A DNA stretch of 64,000 nucleotides from Aquila chrysaetos chrysaetos (lineage: Eukaryota; Chordata; Aves; Accipitriformes; Accipitridae): NCBI RefSeq assembly GCF_900496995.4, contig NC_044008.1, positions 8,379,276-8,443,275 on the forward strand. Reading direction: 5' to 3'. This document shows, piece by piece, positions 11,301 through 24,000 of the stretch (position 1 is its first letter; each line of letters starts with the position of its first letter). The position numbers and the translations under genes were made by a program. Under the pieces are notes generated by a model. The model saw nothing but the letters and a program-made list of their open reading frames with translations, did no database searches and was not told the DNA's origin.

Positions 11301-14300
11301 ACTGCTTTTATATAAAACTATGCTTGAAATCTTTCTAGGTAGTATTTAGGATGTTCAATAAGCTTTGATTTTTGGTGGTGTTAATTTTAGAAACAGAAGT
11401 AAGATAGAAGACCAACTTGCTTGCTTTCAGCTTTGTTTCATACTGATGGTTCTGTTCTGATGCGTTCTGTTGTACATCCGTAATGGATAGAAAATAAAGT
11501 GCAAAAAGGCACAAGGAGACCCCATCTTTAGAGTCTGGTTGTTGATGAAAGGGGAATAGATACTGTAATTACTCAAGGTGGTTCTCCCTCCCACCCCTCT
11601 TCTTGTTTTTGTTGTTGGATTTTCCTTAAAGAAAAAGAAGACTTTTGGACTCTTTCATCTAAATGAGCTCCAAAATGATAGGAGTCGTGGAAGTTTTGAT
11701 GTTGCCTCTTTTTGACAGCTGGAGTAGAACGATGTTTTCTGTCTTTTTGTTCATACTGCTGTGTCCTACTCTTAGGTATTTTCTCTCTTGGGATGATCTC
11801 TTATTGAAATGTTTAGCTAATTTTGATTGCTCTTCCAGTCAGCAGCAGCTTTAGCAAAATGAAATAGACTTTTCAATTCCAGAACTGCATCCACTGCTGC
11901 AGCAGCTGGATCTGGTAAAATAAGGCACAGTATGTTTGCAAATGTGAGAAGTGATGCTGTATAACTTGTTCTGGCTCAGTTTTGGGTAAGGATGCTAAGT
12001 CCTGTGGACTAGTGTTGCAGAAGCTGACTTGCTGTATTCATACAGAGTAAAACTTCCTCTTCAGGCTTGAAAGAGCTTGAAGCAAGCACAAGTTTTTCAA
12101 TTTGCTTAACCTACTCCCTGCGTGCAAATCAGGATACAGCTTGATTTGCCTCTGAAAATTAAAAAGGCACATTTATGTCTTTGTGTCTCCATTTTAAAGA
12201 CGATGAAGCAGTTTCGGGATTTTTGCTGCTTTTTTTTCACGTATGAGTCAAGACTACAGTACTGGTTTTTCTCTAGAGTACACTGAAGAACCGATGTGCG
12301 TTCCGTGTAGGTGTTAACGATGGAATCAATAGCACAGATATTTTCACAACAAAAAAAAAAACAATCCACTTCTTCAAGATTAATAATCAGGAAATAAGAT
12401 TTTTGTAAAAAAAAAACCCTTAGTACCAGGTATAGCTAGAGAACCAAAGTATATTCTAAAAATGATTGTTCTTCCATTTCAGGTATTTGTCTGTAATGGA
12501 TGAGATGACACTTCTTGAAATTTTTTTTTTTTTTTCTAGGGCCAGGTTTGAACTTATCTGTTCTTCACTTTTTAGTAAATGTGTAGAAGCAATTAAAAAA
12601 CTCTTGCAGCAAGTTGGATTTACAGCAGATGATATTAATAAGGTAATAATAGAAATCCCTTGTCTGTATGCTTTATAACTCCACAAGAAGATTTATGGGG
12701 CCTGTTTTTCTTGCAGACTGAGATTATTTCATGATGTGTTTAAGCATTTTTGGTTCAGATCCAACAAAGTATGTAGACTCAAGGTCTTTAGAACTCCTAT
12801 CTTTGATTTTTGTTACCTGAAGTTAAGTATAAGGTAGAGTCAGAGTCAATGATGTGTTTTTGCTGCTGCAAATTGAGTAAATGGTAGAGGATTTGTCTCC
12901 ATTTGGTGTGTTTATGTAACTCTTGGTAGAGCTGAGGAGTACCTTCTTTTAGTATATAGACTGTCTTCTGCCTTCACTGAGCTTTGGATGGGATTTGCTG
13001 ACACTTCTGAAGAAAGCCTGAGTTTTGACTTTTGTCCTATGAGTTGAACAAATTGCTTAGTGTCTCCTTGGTGCCTTTGGTCCTCCTTGTTAGCTTAAAA
13101 AACTTAGGAACACATTAGATGCCAAACCATAGAGTGCTTTAATACCAAAGATGGTGAGTAAAGTAGCAAGCTTTACTAGTTTCATTCAAATGTCTTTCTC
13201 GCTTTGGTATAAGAGAGTAACTTCCTCTCAACTCCTGTGCACCTGTGTGTGGCAAATAGTGCTGTATTTATTGCTGGTGGAATTGGCACATAAATTCTGC
13301 AGCAAAAGTTAGCTGGCGCTTTTAATGATACTTGATGCTATTTCAGGCTCTTAATTAGGGTTTGCTGTGTCACATCTGAGTTTCACTGGTATGATAATGA
13401 AGTATCCCAGGCCATTGTTTAGGGAATGTCTTTTGTTTTCTGCTGGCAGTATTTTTTAGGTGGCTCAATGTGCTGTTCTCTCAGGCCTTAATTTTTTTTT
13501 TTTTTGGGGGGGGGGGAAGCACTGTAAAAACAAATTAACCTGATTTACAACTCTTAAGGTATGTTTTACATGAAGAAAGGTGGGAATTAGCTTTGTTTTG
13601 AGGTCTGGTTGATCTCAACAAAGTTACTGTAATAAGAGAAGGGTTTTGAGGGTTCTTTCTTGCACAAGATCAGTAAGTGACAGCTAGTTGTCAATGACAT
13701 CCCTCAGGCTTTGATACCAGGGCTAATACCATTTAATGTCTATTAATAACATGGATGATGGGGTAGCATGTGCTCTCAGCAAGTTTGCAGACAGTACCAA
13801 AACGAGGGGAGCAATCAGTACTACTGTAGGTCAAGGCTGCTATTCAGAGGGTTTGAAAAACGCAAGGGAAATTTATATAACAGAATAGAATATTTCAGTT
13901 GGAAGGGATCTGTACTGATCGTCTAGTCCAATGGAGAAGAATATCACAAAGATCAACAAAGGCAAATGCAGAGTCTGTGGTGGAATAATCCTGTGCAGCA
14001 GTACAGGCTGCGGTTGCTAGAAAGCAGCTTTGCAGGAAAAGATGTGGGGGTTCTAATAAACAGGAGGTTTATTTGCTGCAGAGTCATACTGCTGACTGCA
14101 AAGGCGGCCAGTTGCATGCTGGGCTGTAATAGCAAGGCTATAGCCATGGGTGTAGGAAAGCGTTTGTTTCCCTCTTTGGCACTTAGACAGAGTGCCATCA
14201 TTTTGGGGCTTCACAGGAGACAAAAGGTTCTGACCTACTGGAGCCAGTCCAGTTGGAGGGCTACCCAGATGGTTTGGGCCAAGAGAGCTGGGTTTGCTCA

Positions 14301-17300
14301 CCTGTAAGAAGAGGCTCAGGGGAGACTAGTGCTGCCTACAGTTACCTCATCGAGACAAAACCTGACTTACCCCTTCCTATAGGTGCACGATGGAAGGCTG
14401 AGCGGCAAGCAGCACAAGTTACAACATGGGGAAGTTTTAGATACCAAGAAAAGAATTTGTAGTGTGAGGCTAATCAGACACTGAAACAAGGGCCCACAGA
14501 GTCTGTGGAATCTATATCCGTGGAGATAGGGTCCTGAGCATCCTGTTGTAACCGGACCTGTTCTGGGCAGGATGTTGGACTAGATGATGTCTGAAGGTGC
14601 TTTCCAACCTGACGTTATTTTATGACGAATTCCTCAATTTTTAAAATGTTACTTCATCTAGCTGACACTTAACTATAACAAACACTTTTTCAAGACACCA
14701 TTTCAAACTTGGAAGCTATTTCCTTTGGTTTCTCAAATAAAAAAGTAACAGAAGGCAAGCAAAGATGGCATCAATTTTTCTTTTAATAACTCCAGATGAT
14801 AAAATATCCCAGAGCACTTTGCATTTCTGTATTGCAGGTTGTGACCTGTCTGTTTTATCTGTCAGAAGAAAGATTTGAAATCATTAAGGCATGTTTTCCA
14901 GGTAGTTCTGTGTGGTGGGTCTGCTCGAATCCCAAAGCTACAGCAGCTGATCAAAGACATTTTCCCAACTGTGGAATTACTGAATTCAATTCCTCCAGAT
15001 GAAGTTATTCCCATTGGTGCAGCCATAGAGGCAGGAATTCTGCTAGGGAAAGAGAATCCTTTGTTAGAAGAAGAAACACTTATTGAGTGTTCTGCCAAAG
15101 ATATTCTTCTTAAGGTAAGGATAAAATTATTTAACTTTAAAAATTTTACTGCTGCAATGAATATACAGCACTACTTATGCATGACTGATGTTAGAGAAAC
15201 AGTATTGTTTTATTATTAGTTCTGCAGATTGGTTATAGATCAGTAAGTGGTAACAGGTTTATTGACAAAAAAAATGACAGGAAAAGCTGCTTGATTTTAG
15301 GGGGAGACAGATTGTGTCTTTGCTATGTTGTAATAGCTGGACTTTTTCATTTATTTATAGGAATGCCAATTTTTTGTTTTACTTGCTGTGATGGTAAATG
15401 TGGCAGAGAACATGAATCTTGGATTTCTTTTCTTATGGAGCATTGTTGTAACACTCAGCTCAGTAAAGTACTTAGAGAAAGGCATGAACTTTTTTTTTCT
15501 TTTTAAAGGGAGTAGACGAGTCAGGGGCTGACAAATTCACAGTGCTATTTCCATCAGGGACACCATTACCAGCTCGAAGGCAGCACACCCTGCATGCTCC
15601 TGGAAACACTTCTTCTGTATGCCTTGAGCTATACGAGTCATTGGGGAAAAGTCCCATGAATGAAGAAGGTAAATTTGCACAGGTGAGTGTATACACATTC
15701 ATATGCACTTTTAATATCAACCACTTGGAAATCAAGTGGATCTGGAAAGAAGAAAAACCACCAAAAACCCCCAAACCCTGAAACCAGTCCCACCCCTACC
15801 AAAACTTCTTGTTACAAAATTAGAATGACATGCATCTCTCTGGAAATGGTCTTTAAACATTTTTCTATAAATATGTTATGAAGTATTGAAGCACTTTTTA
15901 AAGAAACTGAAGTTTCCCTTTTGAATTTGTAAATAGATGGCTGGGTTTGACGTTTGGCACTACTGTAGTAAGCTCACCTGGGATGAGAGATCATAACCAG
16001 TCATTCCAGTAGTACACAGATCTCCAACATTTTAGAAATAAAACTGCTGGAGGTAATGATGTAGCTAGTGTATGTACTGTTGATTGTATTTTGATCTTCC
16101 TAGATTGGACAGGATCTTGGTATTAAATACCACATTTGATTTTTCACAGTGGTAAAATGATATGATTAAATCTTCACCCGATATAAAGATATTACTCAGG
16201 AGTCAACCTATTGAGAGAATACAGCTTGTTTGAAACAGTGACGATGTGCTTACCTCGGCTTCAGTGCACTTAAAGCATCAGGGAGGGGGCAGATGTGGCT
16301 GAAATGGATGGAATACTTGAGAAAATGGTTATTCTGCCTTAGTCCTGCCTGAAAATCTTTAAGGGGATAGGGAAGGGATGTTACCTAATAGTTACAGAAC
16401 TGATCCTAAGTAAAGGAACATGCTCTGCTCTTACTGTAGTCTGTGGGAGGTGTGGGTACTCTAGCTATCTTGGTGATAGACTCTGGAACAAAACCACTGA
16501 AACAGTAGTACAAATAGCTAAAAATACATAGAGTTGTACTACAGATGAATTAAGTCCACTAGGGCATGCTTTGATGTTGAATTATTAGTATGAGATGCTA
16601 AACAGAATGAATTGCACACTTTAGCTATTGTGTAGCTTCCATTAAACTGCTGTGCAAGGATTTACAGCACTTTATAATTTAACTTTTTTCTTTAAATAGA
16701 TTGTACTCCAGGATTTAGATAAGAAAGAGGATGGCCTACATGATATACTAACTGTTCTCACTATGAAAAGGTACCCAAATATTTATTGTTCTGCTGTTTA
16801 ACTTGCTATGTCACACTTCTGACAAGCGGTCTTTTCTCCCGTTACAGAATGTTTAATTTTGTTTTGAGAAATTTCAGCATTTCATTGCTTACAGGGCTGT
16901 GCCCTAGCAGGGGTAAATTCTGTAGGAATGTGGTTTTTATGTGGTACCTTCTGTGCTTTCATTGTTTGATTCCTAAAGGAATAAAACTTAACACAGTTGT
17001 ACAGATGATTTTTAGCAACTTTTGAACTGCTGATCAGTGTAACCATGCTTGAGAGCAGTCAGCATCTCAGATTTCCCCTGGAAGGGGGTCAGGTGGTTCT
17101 GTTGAAGGCCCACACTCTTAGCAAAAACTGAAGTAGAATCTGTCTTTATTAAGTTGCAAAGGAATTCATGCAGGACTTCTCATACGCAGCATTTGTGATG
17201 AAAACCTGTGGCCCTAGCCTTTCAGAGGAAGGGTTGTTAAGCATGAGAAACAACGCCACAGGAAATCAGGCTTCATAAATCTACTTTTTACAGAATTACT

Positions 17301-19635
17301 TGTTTATTATGGGAAAACACAAAGTATCTTATGGTGGGGTGGGGAATGGGGAGCACATGATACTGAAGAAATTTGTCTAACTTCCTTAGGCCTTAATAGG
17401 AGTGCTTGGGCTTAGTTGAATAAATAGTTTATAAAGATACCAGAAGGTGGAATTCTAAGTAGTCAAAGCACATTTGCTTCTGAGAACTGTCCTGAAGCTC
17501 ATATTGCTTTTCTAAGTAATAGGAAAGCTGTCTGGATGTTGCTGAAAAGCTAAATCCCTACTTGCTACTTGAGTTAAAAATACTTTGTTTTCTTACGTTA
17601 ACTGTGTCGTGGTTTAACCCCAGCCAGCAACTAAGCACCACGCAGCCACTCTATCACTCCCCCTCCTCAACTGGACAGGGGAGAGAAAATAGAACAAAAG
17701 CCTCATGGGTCGAGATAAGGACAGGGAGAGATCACTCACCAGTTACTGTCATGGGCAAAACAGACTCGACTTGGGCAAAATTAATTTATTGCTAATCAAA
17801 CCAGAGTAGGGTAGTGAGAAATAAACCCAAATCTTAAAACACCTTCCCCCATCCCTCCCTTCTTCCGTGGCCTAACTCCACTCCCAATTTTCTCTCCCTC
17901 CTCCCCCTACAGTGGCACAGGGGGACAGGGAATGGGTGTTGTGGTCAGTTCATCACACGTTGTCTCTGCCGCTCCTTCCTCTTCAGGGGCAGGACTCCTC
18001 ACTCTTACCCTGCTCCACTGTGGGTCCCTTCCCCAGGCTGCAGTCCTTCAGGCACACACTGCTCCAGCGTGGGTCCCCCGCGGGGTCACAAGTCCTGCCA
18101 GCAAACCTGCTCCAGCGCGGGCTCCTCTCTCCACGGGGCCACAGGTCCTGCCAGGAGCCTGCTCCAGCGCGGGCTTCCCACGGGGTCGCAGCCTCCTTTG
18201 GGCATCCCCCTTGCTCCGGCGTGGGGTCCTCTCTCCCCAGGCTGCAGGTGGAGATCTGCTCCCCCGTAGACCTCCCTGGGCTGCAGGGGGACAGCCTGCC
18301 TCACCGTGGTCTTCCCCACGGGCTGCAGGGGAATCTCTGCTCCGGCGCCTGGAGCATCTCCTCCCCCTCCTTCTGCACTGACCTTGGGGTCTGCAGGGCT
18401 GTTGCTCTCACATGTTCTCATTCCTCTCCTCCTCCTCCCCCTCCTTCACTGACCTTGGGGTCTGCAGAGTTGTTTCTCTCACATTCTCACTCCTCTCCTC
18501 CTCCTCCTCCTCCTCCTCCTTCTTCACTGACCTTGGGGTCTGCAGGGTTGTTTCTCTTGCATATTCTCACTCCTCTCCTTGGCTACTCTTCTGCAGCAGG
18601 TTTTTTCCCCTTAAATCCGTTCTCCCAGAGGCACTACCACCATCGCTGATGAGCTCGGCCTTGGCCAGCGGTGGGTCCGACTTGGAGCCGGCTGGCATTG
18701 GCTCTGTCGGACATGGGGGAAGCTTCTAGCAGCTTCTCACAGAAACCACCCCTGTAGCCCCCCTTTCCCTGCTACAAAACCTTGCCACGCAAACCCAGTA
18801 CAAACTGTCAGGTGTATTAATGCTCTATCAATAGACTTCACCTGAAATATCTTGTTACTCGTACAGAGATTTGCACATAGCATTCATAAGAAAAGCATCT
18901 TGGGGGTTATATATGCAACTGTGTAGTGCAGAAAACCTGCATTATTTTCAAGGTTTTTTTTAGTAATATTGAGGTGAAAAAGATAGGGCAAGTTCACTAG
19001 AACACATCTATTTCTACCTAAATATTACGTGTTGTGTGTCTAGATGAAGTAGGAGTCAGTATTGTCTGTAATTCTTGGATTTTGAAAATTAAGGTTTTCC
19101 TTGTTGAAGGAGATCCTTGGTATTTAAAGACTGCTACTTTTTAAAAGTCAAGTTCTCATGCTTTGAGAAGATGTGCTTATCTGTTGGTTGCTGTTACTCA
19201 GAGTTCTCAAGATAATATTTTGAATAATATTACTGCATATTCTATTTACAAACCTCTACTAAATAAACTTAGTTACAGTATTTAAACATGTTCCTGAATC
19301 TGTTCCAACATATGTAGAGAAGACACATGCTTTAATGGAGGGCAAGAAGTGCATATCTAAATACTCAATAAACTGAACTTAATTTCATTAATCAGTTTCA
19401 TCTACGTTGAAGCATGTTCTTCCCTGGATATTTTGATGCTAACCTTTCTTCCTTTTGTCTGCATGAAGACTATTGTTTTATCCTCTCTGGAACATGCAGT
19501 AACATACTAAGTGTTGTGTTGAGATAGTCCTAAATGTCCCTTTCTCTTTTACCTAGGGACGGGTCCTTGCATGTTACCTGCACAGATCAAGATACCGGAA
19601 AGTGTGAAATCATCACTGTTGAAGTAGCATCATAG
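5375..19635 (+). CDS. HSPA14: Heat shock protein family A (Hsp70) member 14, ribosome-associated Hsp70-like chaperone
   Basis: Fourteen coding exons: 5375-5431, 5655-5735, 5830-5912, 6934-6982, 7797-7890, 8012-8102, 9126-9230, 10066-10227, 11125-11280, 12540-12642, 14902-15114, 15509-15682, 16700-16770, 19557-19635. All have GT-AG borders and compatible phases, and total 1518 nt (505 aa; human 509). The protein opens [19 protein letters not shown], nearly identical to human HSPA14. Nucleotide-binding-domain motifs follow: the N-terminal LGAT phosphate loop, [17 protein letters not shown] (residues ~135-155), [14 protein letters not shown] (~165-180), YKLGGTSLS (~190) and [16 protein letters not shown] (~329-345). 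The truncated substrate domain ([14 protein letters not shown]) ends without the long Hsp70 lid, as is normal for this family. Known role: with DNAJC2 it forms the cytosolic ribosome-associated complex acting on nascent chains. Intron 10 carries an old CR1 and intron 13 a solo LTR; no coding damage is seen. Confidence 0.97.
13690..14635 (+). mobile_element. Old CR1 LINE fragment in HSPA14 intron 10
   Basis: A decayed CR1 reverse-transcriptase C-terminal region is readable in pieces: LLITWMMG (for FINDLDDG), SASLQT (for SKFADDT) and KINKGKCR-like sequence near 13950. It ends in a typical CR1 3' UTR (gttggactagatgatgtct, then ccttccaacct-like) near 14635. A short CR1 3'-end piece in the opposite sense (about 13880-13935, gttggaagggatc) seems inserted within it. 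The divergence is higher than in the other CR1 copies in this window. The start is approximate. Confidence 0.72.
17605..18802 (+). mobile_element. Solo LTR of an endogenous retrovirus (long family), HSPA14 intron 13
   Basis: The element runs from TGTCGTGGTTTAACCCC to a terminal CCCAGTACA and is flanked by a perfect 5-bp duplication AACTG (17600-17604 and 18803-18807). The 5-bp duplication favours an ERVL-like integrase over the 4 bp of gammaretroviral or 6 bp of alpha/ERVK elements. It holds no internal retroviral genes, so it is a solo LTR. It contains degenerate tandem units around ctgctccagcg (18050-18240) and about 70-base repeats containing ctgaccttggggtctgcag (18378-18580). Those repeats explain its long open frames. 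The same family occurs at 35418-36571 and 47637-48574. Intact flanking repeats suggest a moderately young insertion. Confidence 0.88.
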
Positions 19636-19740
19636 TCACTTTTGAAAGACGTTTTTCTAAGTTGAGTTTTGTCTCTTGTTGGTTTTCTGCCAAAGTGGTG
19701 ACTCTCTCTGAGATGGCTTTAATGATTCTTAGAGGACTGT

Positions 19741-19746
19741 AATAAA
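19741..19746 (+). terminator. HSPA14: HSPA14 proximal poly(A) signal AATAAA
   Basis: AATAAA lies 106 bases after the HSPA14 stop codon. A second signal occurs at 20223-20228, so two 3' UTR lengths are likely. Confidence 0.6.
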
Positions 19747-20222
19747 CTGAAGGAAAACATTAATTTGCCACCAAGTCTGTTTGGAGTGGAAAATGTGGTG
19801 CAAAATGTTAATCAAGACACGCAGACAGCAGAGCATTGAATTGCAGCACCTGATTTAAAAAACGCAAAGGGCAAATCCCTGTGCCTGTGGTTCAGCAACA
19901 AGCATATTGCATATCTAAAGATTTTTTTCCTCGGACTAATCAGGTTGCCCACCCATTCAACCAGTGTATCTGTGGCTTCAACAGCATAGCATTGAACCAG
20001 CGAGAGCTAGACTGCTGAAAATCCACTCTGATAACTGTACCAAATTGTACTGTAATCCTGTGTGGTCTTGATGTTGCCTGAAGCTGTGGAGGTGATGCCC
20101 ATTTGTGCTGGCCTTTTGAGCGGGATTTTTTTTTTTTTTTTTCTGGAGTTACTGTAAGATGGTTTTGTGGTGTCGTCTGAAAAGCGTGTGTAAGGGTTGT
20201 ATGTCCTTATTTATGTGTTATT

Positions 20223-20228
20223 AATAAA
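20223..20228 (+). terminator. HSPA14: HSPA14 distal poly(A) signal AATAAA
   Basis: AATAAA lies within taataaaatatg, about 590 bases after the stop. A GT-rich stretch (tctgtgtggcattgttct) follows about 35 bases downstream, which fits a downstream element. It is about 0.85 kb before the SUV39H2 start codon. Confidence 0.65.
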
Positions 20229-20689
20229 ATATGTTTTTTACACAGATCCTGGCATCCTCCGTTCTGTGTGGCATTGTTCTAACCTGTATGTCATCATGTG
20301 TTTGGATACAAGTTGGCCGCTTTTTTTTGGTTTAGGTAGGGGAGTAGTGAGAAGATGACGGAGCGAGCAAGCGTAGTTACGGGATTTGAGGGTCTCGGCC
20401 TGATGTGCCGTTCAGCCCTGAGGGCCACAGATGTTATCTTGTAAAATATTCAGAGTGACAGAGCAGAGCCTCGCAATCAGAGACAGAAATTAGGAGCGAG
20501 GGACGACCGTCGGTATTTGAGGAGACCTGTGTTCCATTACCTGTCTTACTACAGGCTTCCCGAATTGTCTGGTGTTTTGCAGGATGTGTATTTCTGTATT
20601 CTTCCTGCCTCAGAAAAGCAATAGGCACTGCACAGCGTGGGTATAAACCCTGCTGCATTCCAAACAGATGTCCGTCAGCCTCGACGAGG

Positions 20690-21073
20690 GCTTTGAACTG
20701 GGGAGGCATCCCGGAGCGGGTGGAACGTTCTGCCGCCCGTATCCCGCGGTCTTTGACCTCTGGAAAACAGGAGTTCGCCGGTCCCTGCGTGAGAGCTCCT
20801 CCGCGGTCCCGGAGAACGCGAGGTCCGGTTCCGCGGGGGCGGAGGAGTCCCTCAGCCCTCAGAAACGCAACCGAGGAGAGGCCGGGCCGGGCCGCCATCC
20901 CGCCGCCGCTCCCGCCACAGCCCGTCGCGTGCGCGCCGGCGCCGCGCGCTCTACCCCCCCCCGCCCCCTTCCGGAGGGGGGCGGAGCCGCGCGGGCCTCG
21001 ACCCGCGCCTGGCGCCTGCGGCCCCGAGCGCGGGACACCCCCCCCTCCCCTCACACACACGCCCCGTCCCAAG
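20690..21073 (+). promoter_or_regulatory. SUV39H2: SUV39H2 CpG-island promoter
   Basis: This is a dense CpG, GC-rich stretch that continues through intron 1 to about 21860. No TATA box is seen. It ends at the start codon at 21074. Long open frames on both strands here (for example minus 20434-21306) come from the lack of A/T-rich stops and show no recognisable protein. Confidence 0.65.
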
Positions 21074-24000
21074 ATGGAGGGCTGGCGAGGAGGTGAGGTA
21101 GCGGCGGCGGCTCGGGCTGGGGACGGGGACGGGGCGCCTCGCTCGGGCTTTCCCTCCCTTCTCCTTGCGCTGGGTGGGCCCGGAGGGAGGGAGGGAGGGA
21201 GTGGAGGGAGGCCTCTCGTTCGCTCTGGGCGGTGGGGGAGCCGCTGCCGGTCCCCCTCACCCGGCTCCGCTCGGGCCGTTGCTGCCGCCGCCCCGCTCTC
21301 AGCCACCCGGCCTCGGCGGGGGAGGGCTGGGGACCCTGCCCGCTGCCTTGGGGGGGGTCTGCCTGCTGCTCGGGGGAGGCTGGAGGTGGGGGGGGGGGGG
21401 GGGGGGGTGGCGGTGAGGCGCCTGAGGTAAATATGGAGGTGGCGGGGAGCGGGTAGGAAGAGGCGCTGGGGGCCCCGGAGCGGCCGCGGGAAAGGCGACC
21501 GCCCTCCCCTCCCCGCCTTCCCCCATGTCGCGGCGGTGCGCCCCGGCGGTGAACTCCTGCCGGGGCGGCCCCTTCCCGGCCGGGGAGCGGGGTGGGGGGT
21601 GTTCCTGGGCGCTGCCGGCGGGCGCTGAGGCGGGGGCGGCCGGCGGTGGGTGCCCCGGCTGGCGCCGAGGGGAGCGGGACGCGGGGCCAGGGCCCTGGCC
21701 GTCCCGCCGAGGCGCGGCCTCCGCTCCGAAGTTCATCATCCCACCCCGGCGGCGTTTGCCCGGCTCGGGGGGGCAGCTGGCACTCTCGCCGTGCCGCTCC
21801 GCGGAGCGTCGCGTCCCTTTAAACCCGCCCGGCTGACAAGGGACCCGCGATCCTTCTGGAAGAGCGCAGTGGATCTTTCTTTCCTCGTCCAGTCACCATG
21901 GTTGCATCGCAAGTGCTCGATTCCACTTGACTAACTACAGATACTTGGCGGTCTTATTAAAGAAGGGAGGTTTCCTTGTCGCCGTAGTTCGGTTGTGGGA
22001 TGCTGTAATGGTAGGAAAATTACTCGGCTCTTAGTGCAGCCTTCACCCGTGGAAGTCTCTGCCCTCCAGAATATTGGTTGTTCTCTATAAACGTGCGTAC
22101 TCTACAGAATAAAGTCGCAGGGAGGGAATCATCGACGTGTTTCCCTTTACCCGTTAGAGAAGGGTTGAGTTTGACTCTGTGAGACTCTGTAGCGGTACAA
22201 GAGGCTCGTGGACTGCTATCACAATTGGTAATGTGGGGACTCTGGGATAAGGCGTAATGATTTCAATTTAGCCGAGACATTAAATAGGATTCTTTACCAA
22301 TTTTCTTATTGTAGCTTGGTATGTGCCATGTCTAGCTTCACTTGAGACCCTTCAAGAATTATGTAGGAAGGAAAATCTCAGATGTAAATCCATTGGAATC
22401 ACCAACAGGAATCTAAAGAGTTATGAGGTGGAATATTTGTGTGACTACAAGGTAGAAGAGGTAAGAGAAACACAGACCAATTTGATCACTCTTTCAGCTG
22501 AAATTTGGAAGTGAGCCAAAGGTAGTTTTGCTCATAATATAAAGCAGCAGGCTGTGAGGACAAAGCTCTTGCTGACATCGAATGAAATATCTTCTAAACT
22601 TTGAACTGTAAACAGAAAGCGGTATAACAACTGCTTTCAGTATTTTGAAGGAAGGTCTTTTTCTGAAATTACAGAGATGTTAGAATATGAAATGTTTCGC
22701 CTTTGCGTATCTAGAAGTTAAGCAAAAGCTGATGCGTTTAGGTTTTAGCGTGGTATGTATTATGATGCTTCTCCTTTATTTGCAGGTAACAAACAGTCTA
22801 TATTTCTCTGTTGACTGTTGTAGTCTGTTTGATGAAGAGTTAGGGCCATGTGCTGCAACTGGATTCCTCGGCTTGATCGTGCCAGTGAAATTCAGTCTCA
22901 GGATTTGGCCTTGTTACAGTCATTTGGCCTTTTTAAAATAAGTACAAAATGTATGCTTCTTGATTATAAATACAATATTACGTGTTTTGAATGGATTACT
23001 CTCTTCGGAGGATGGTTGATATGACAAATAGTGGTTTTTAGAGATTTTTGTTCACTAAGTTTAGAATTATTTTTTTGTTCTGTATGCGATTCGACTACAT
23101 TCTGCTTGTGCATACGAGAGTCATGCAACTAGTTAGCATAACTTATGTAACTGCCTTAACAAACTAGCCTCCTCCAGGTGTACTGTTAGCAATCAGAGTT
23201 CATCCCAGCTGTTTATTTCTTTGCCCCTAGACATGATATGTAAAGTATCCAAAATTGTGCTGTAAGTTAACTTGCAAACAGAAAACTTGATTTTTCTCTT
23301 TCTCCCCAGTTCTAATTGTTATGGGGACATCAAGACCTTCTGCACTGTATGCCGTTTCTTAACTCCAGGGCTCTTGTGTTTGTCTGTGTACTCTGGGATG
23401 CTGGATTTCAGAAAAATGAAATATGGCTAAATCTGTATCTGTTTCTGTATTTCAAGGGCACAGAATACTATCTTGTGAAATGGAAAGGATGGCCAGAATC
23501 TTCAAATACTTGGGAACCTCAGAAAAATCTGAAATGCCCATTACTTCTTCAAAACTTTCTTAGTGACAAGAATGAATACTTGTCTCGGGTGAGAGAAGGC
23601 AAAGCACTGAAAGTGAGAAACCATGTTAAAGCTTTGAAACCTGCGGTTGCAGATTACATTGTAAAGAAGGCTAAGCAAAGAATAGCTCTGCAGAGATGGA
23701 AAGAAGAACTCAACAGGAAAAAGAATCATAAAGCAATGATTCTGGTAGAAAACACTGTGGATCTCGAAGGCCCTCCTTTAGACTTCTACTACATTAACGA
23801 GTATAAACCTGCTCCGGGAATAAATGTAATAAACGGAATAACGACTGGCTGTGAATGCACTGACTGCCCTGCTGAGAAGTGCTGTCCAAAGGAGGCTGGA
23901 TTTATTTTGGCTTACAATAAACAAAAGAAGTTGAAAATCCAGCCCGGCTTGCCCATCTATGAATGCAATTCATTTTGTAGGTGTGGGCCTGACTGCCCTA

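Noticed and set aside
20434-21306. 290-codon open frame on the minus strand across the SUV39H2 promoter
   Set aside because: Low-complexity Ala/Pro/Arg/Gly translation of a CpG island, no recognisable domain, and overlap with SUV39H2 exon 1. Best explained by scarce stop codons in GC-rich DNA.
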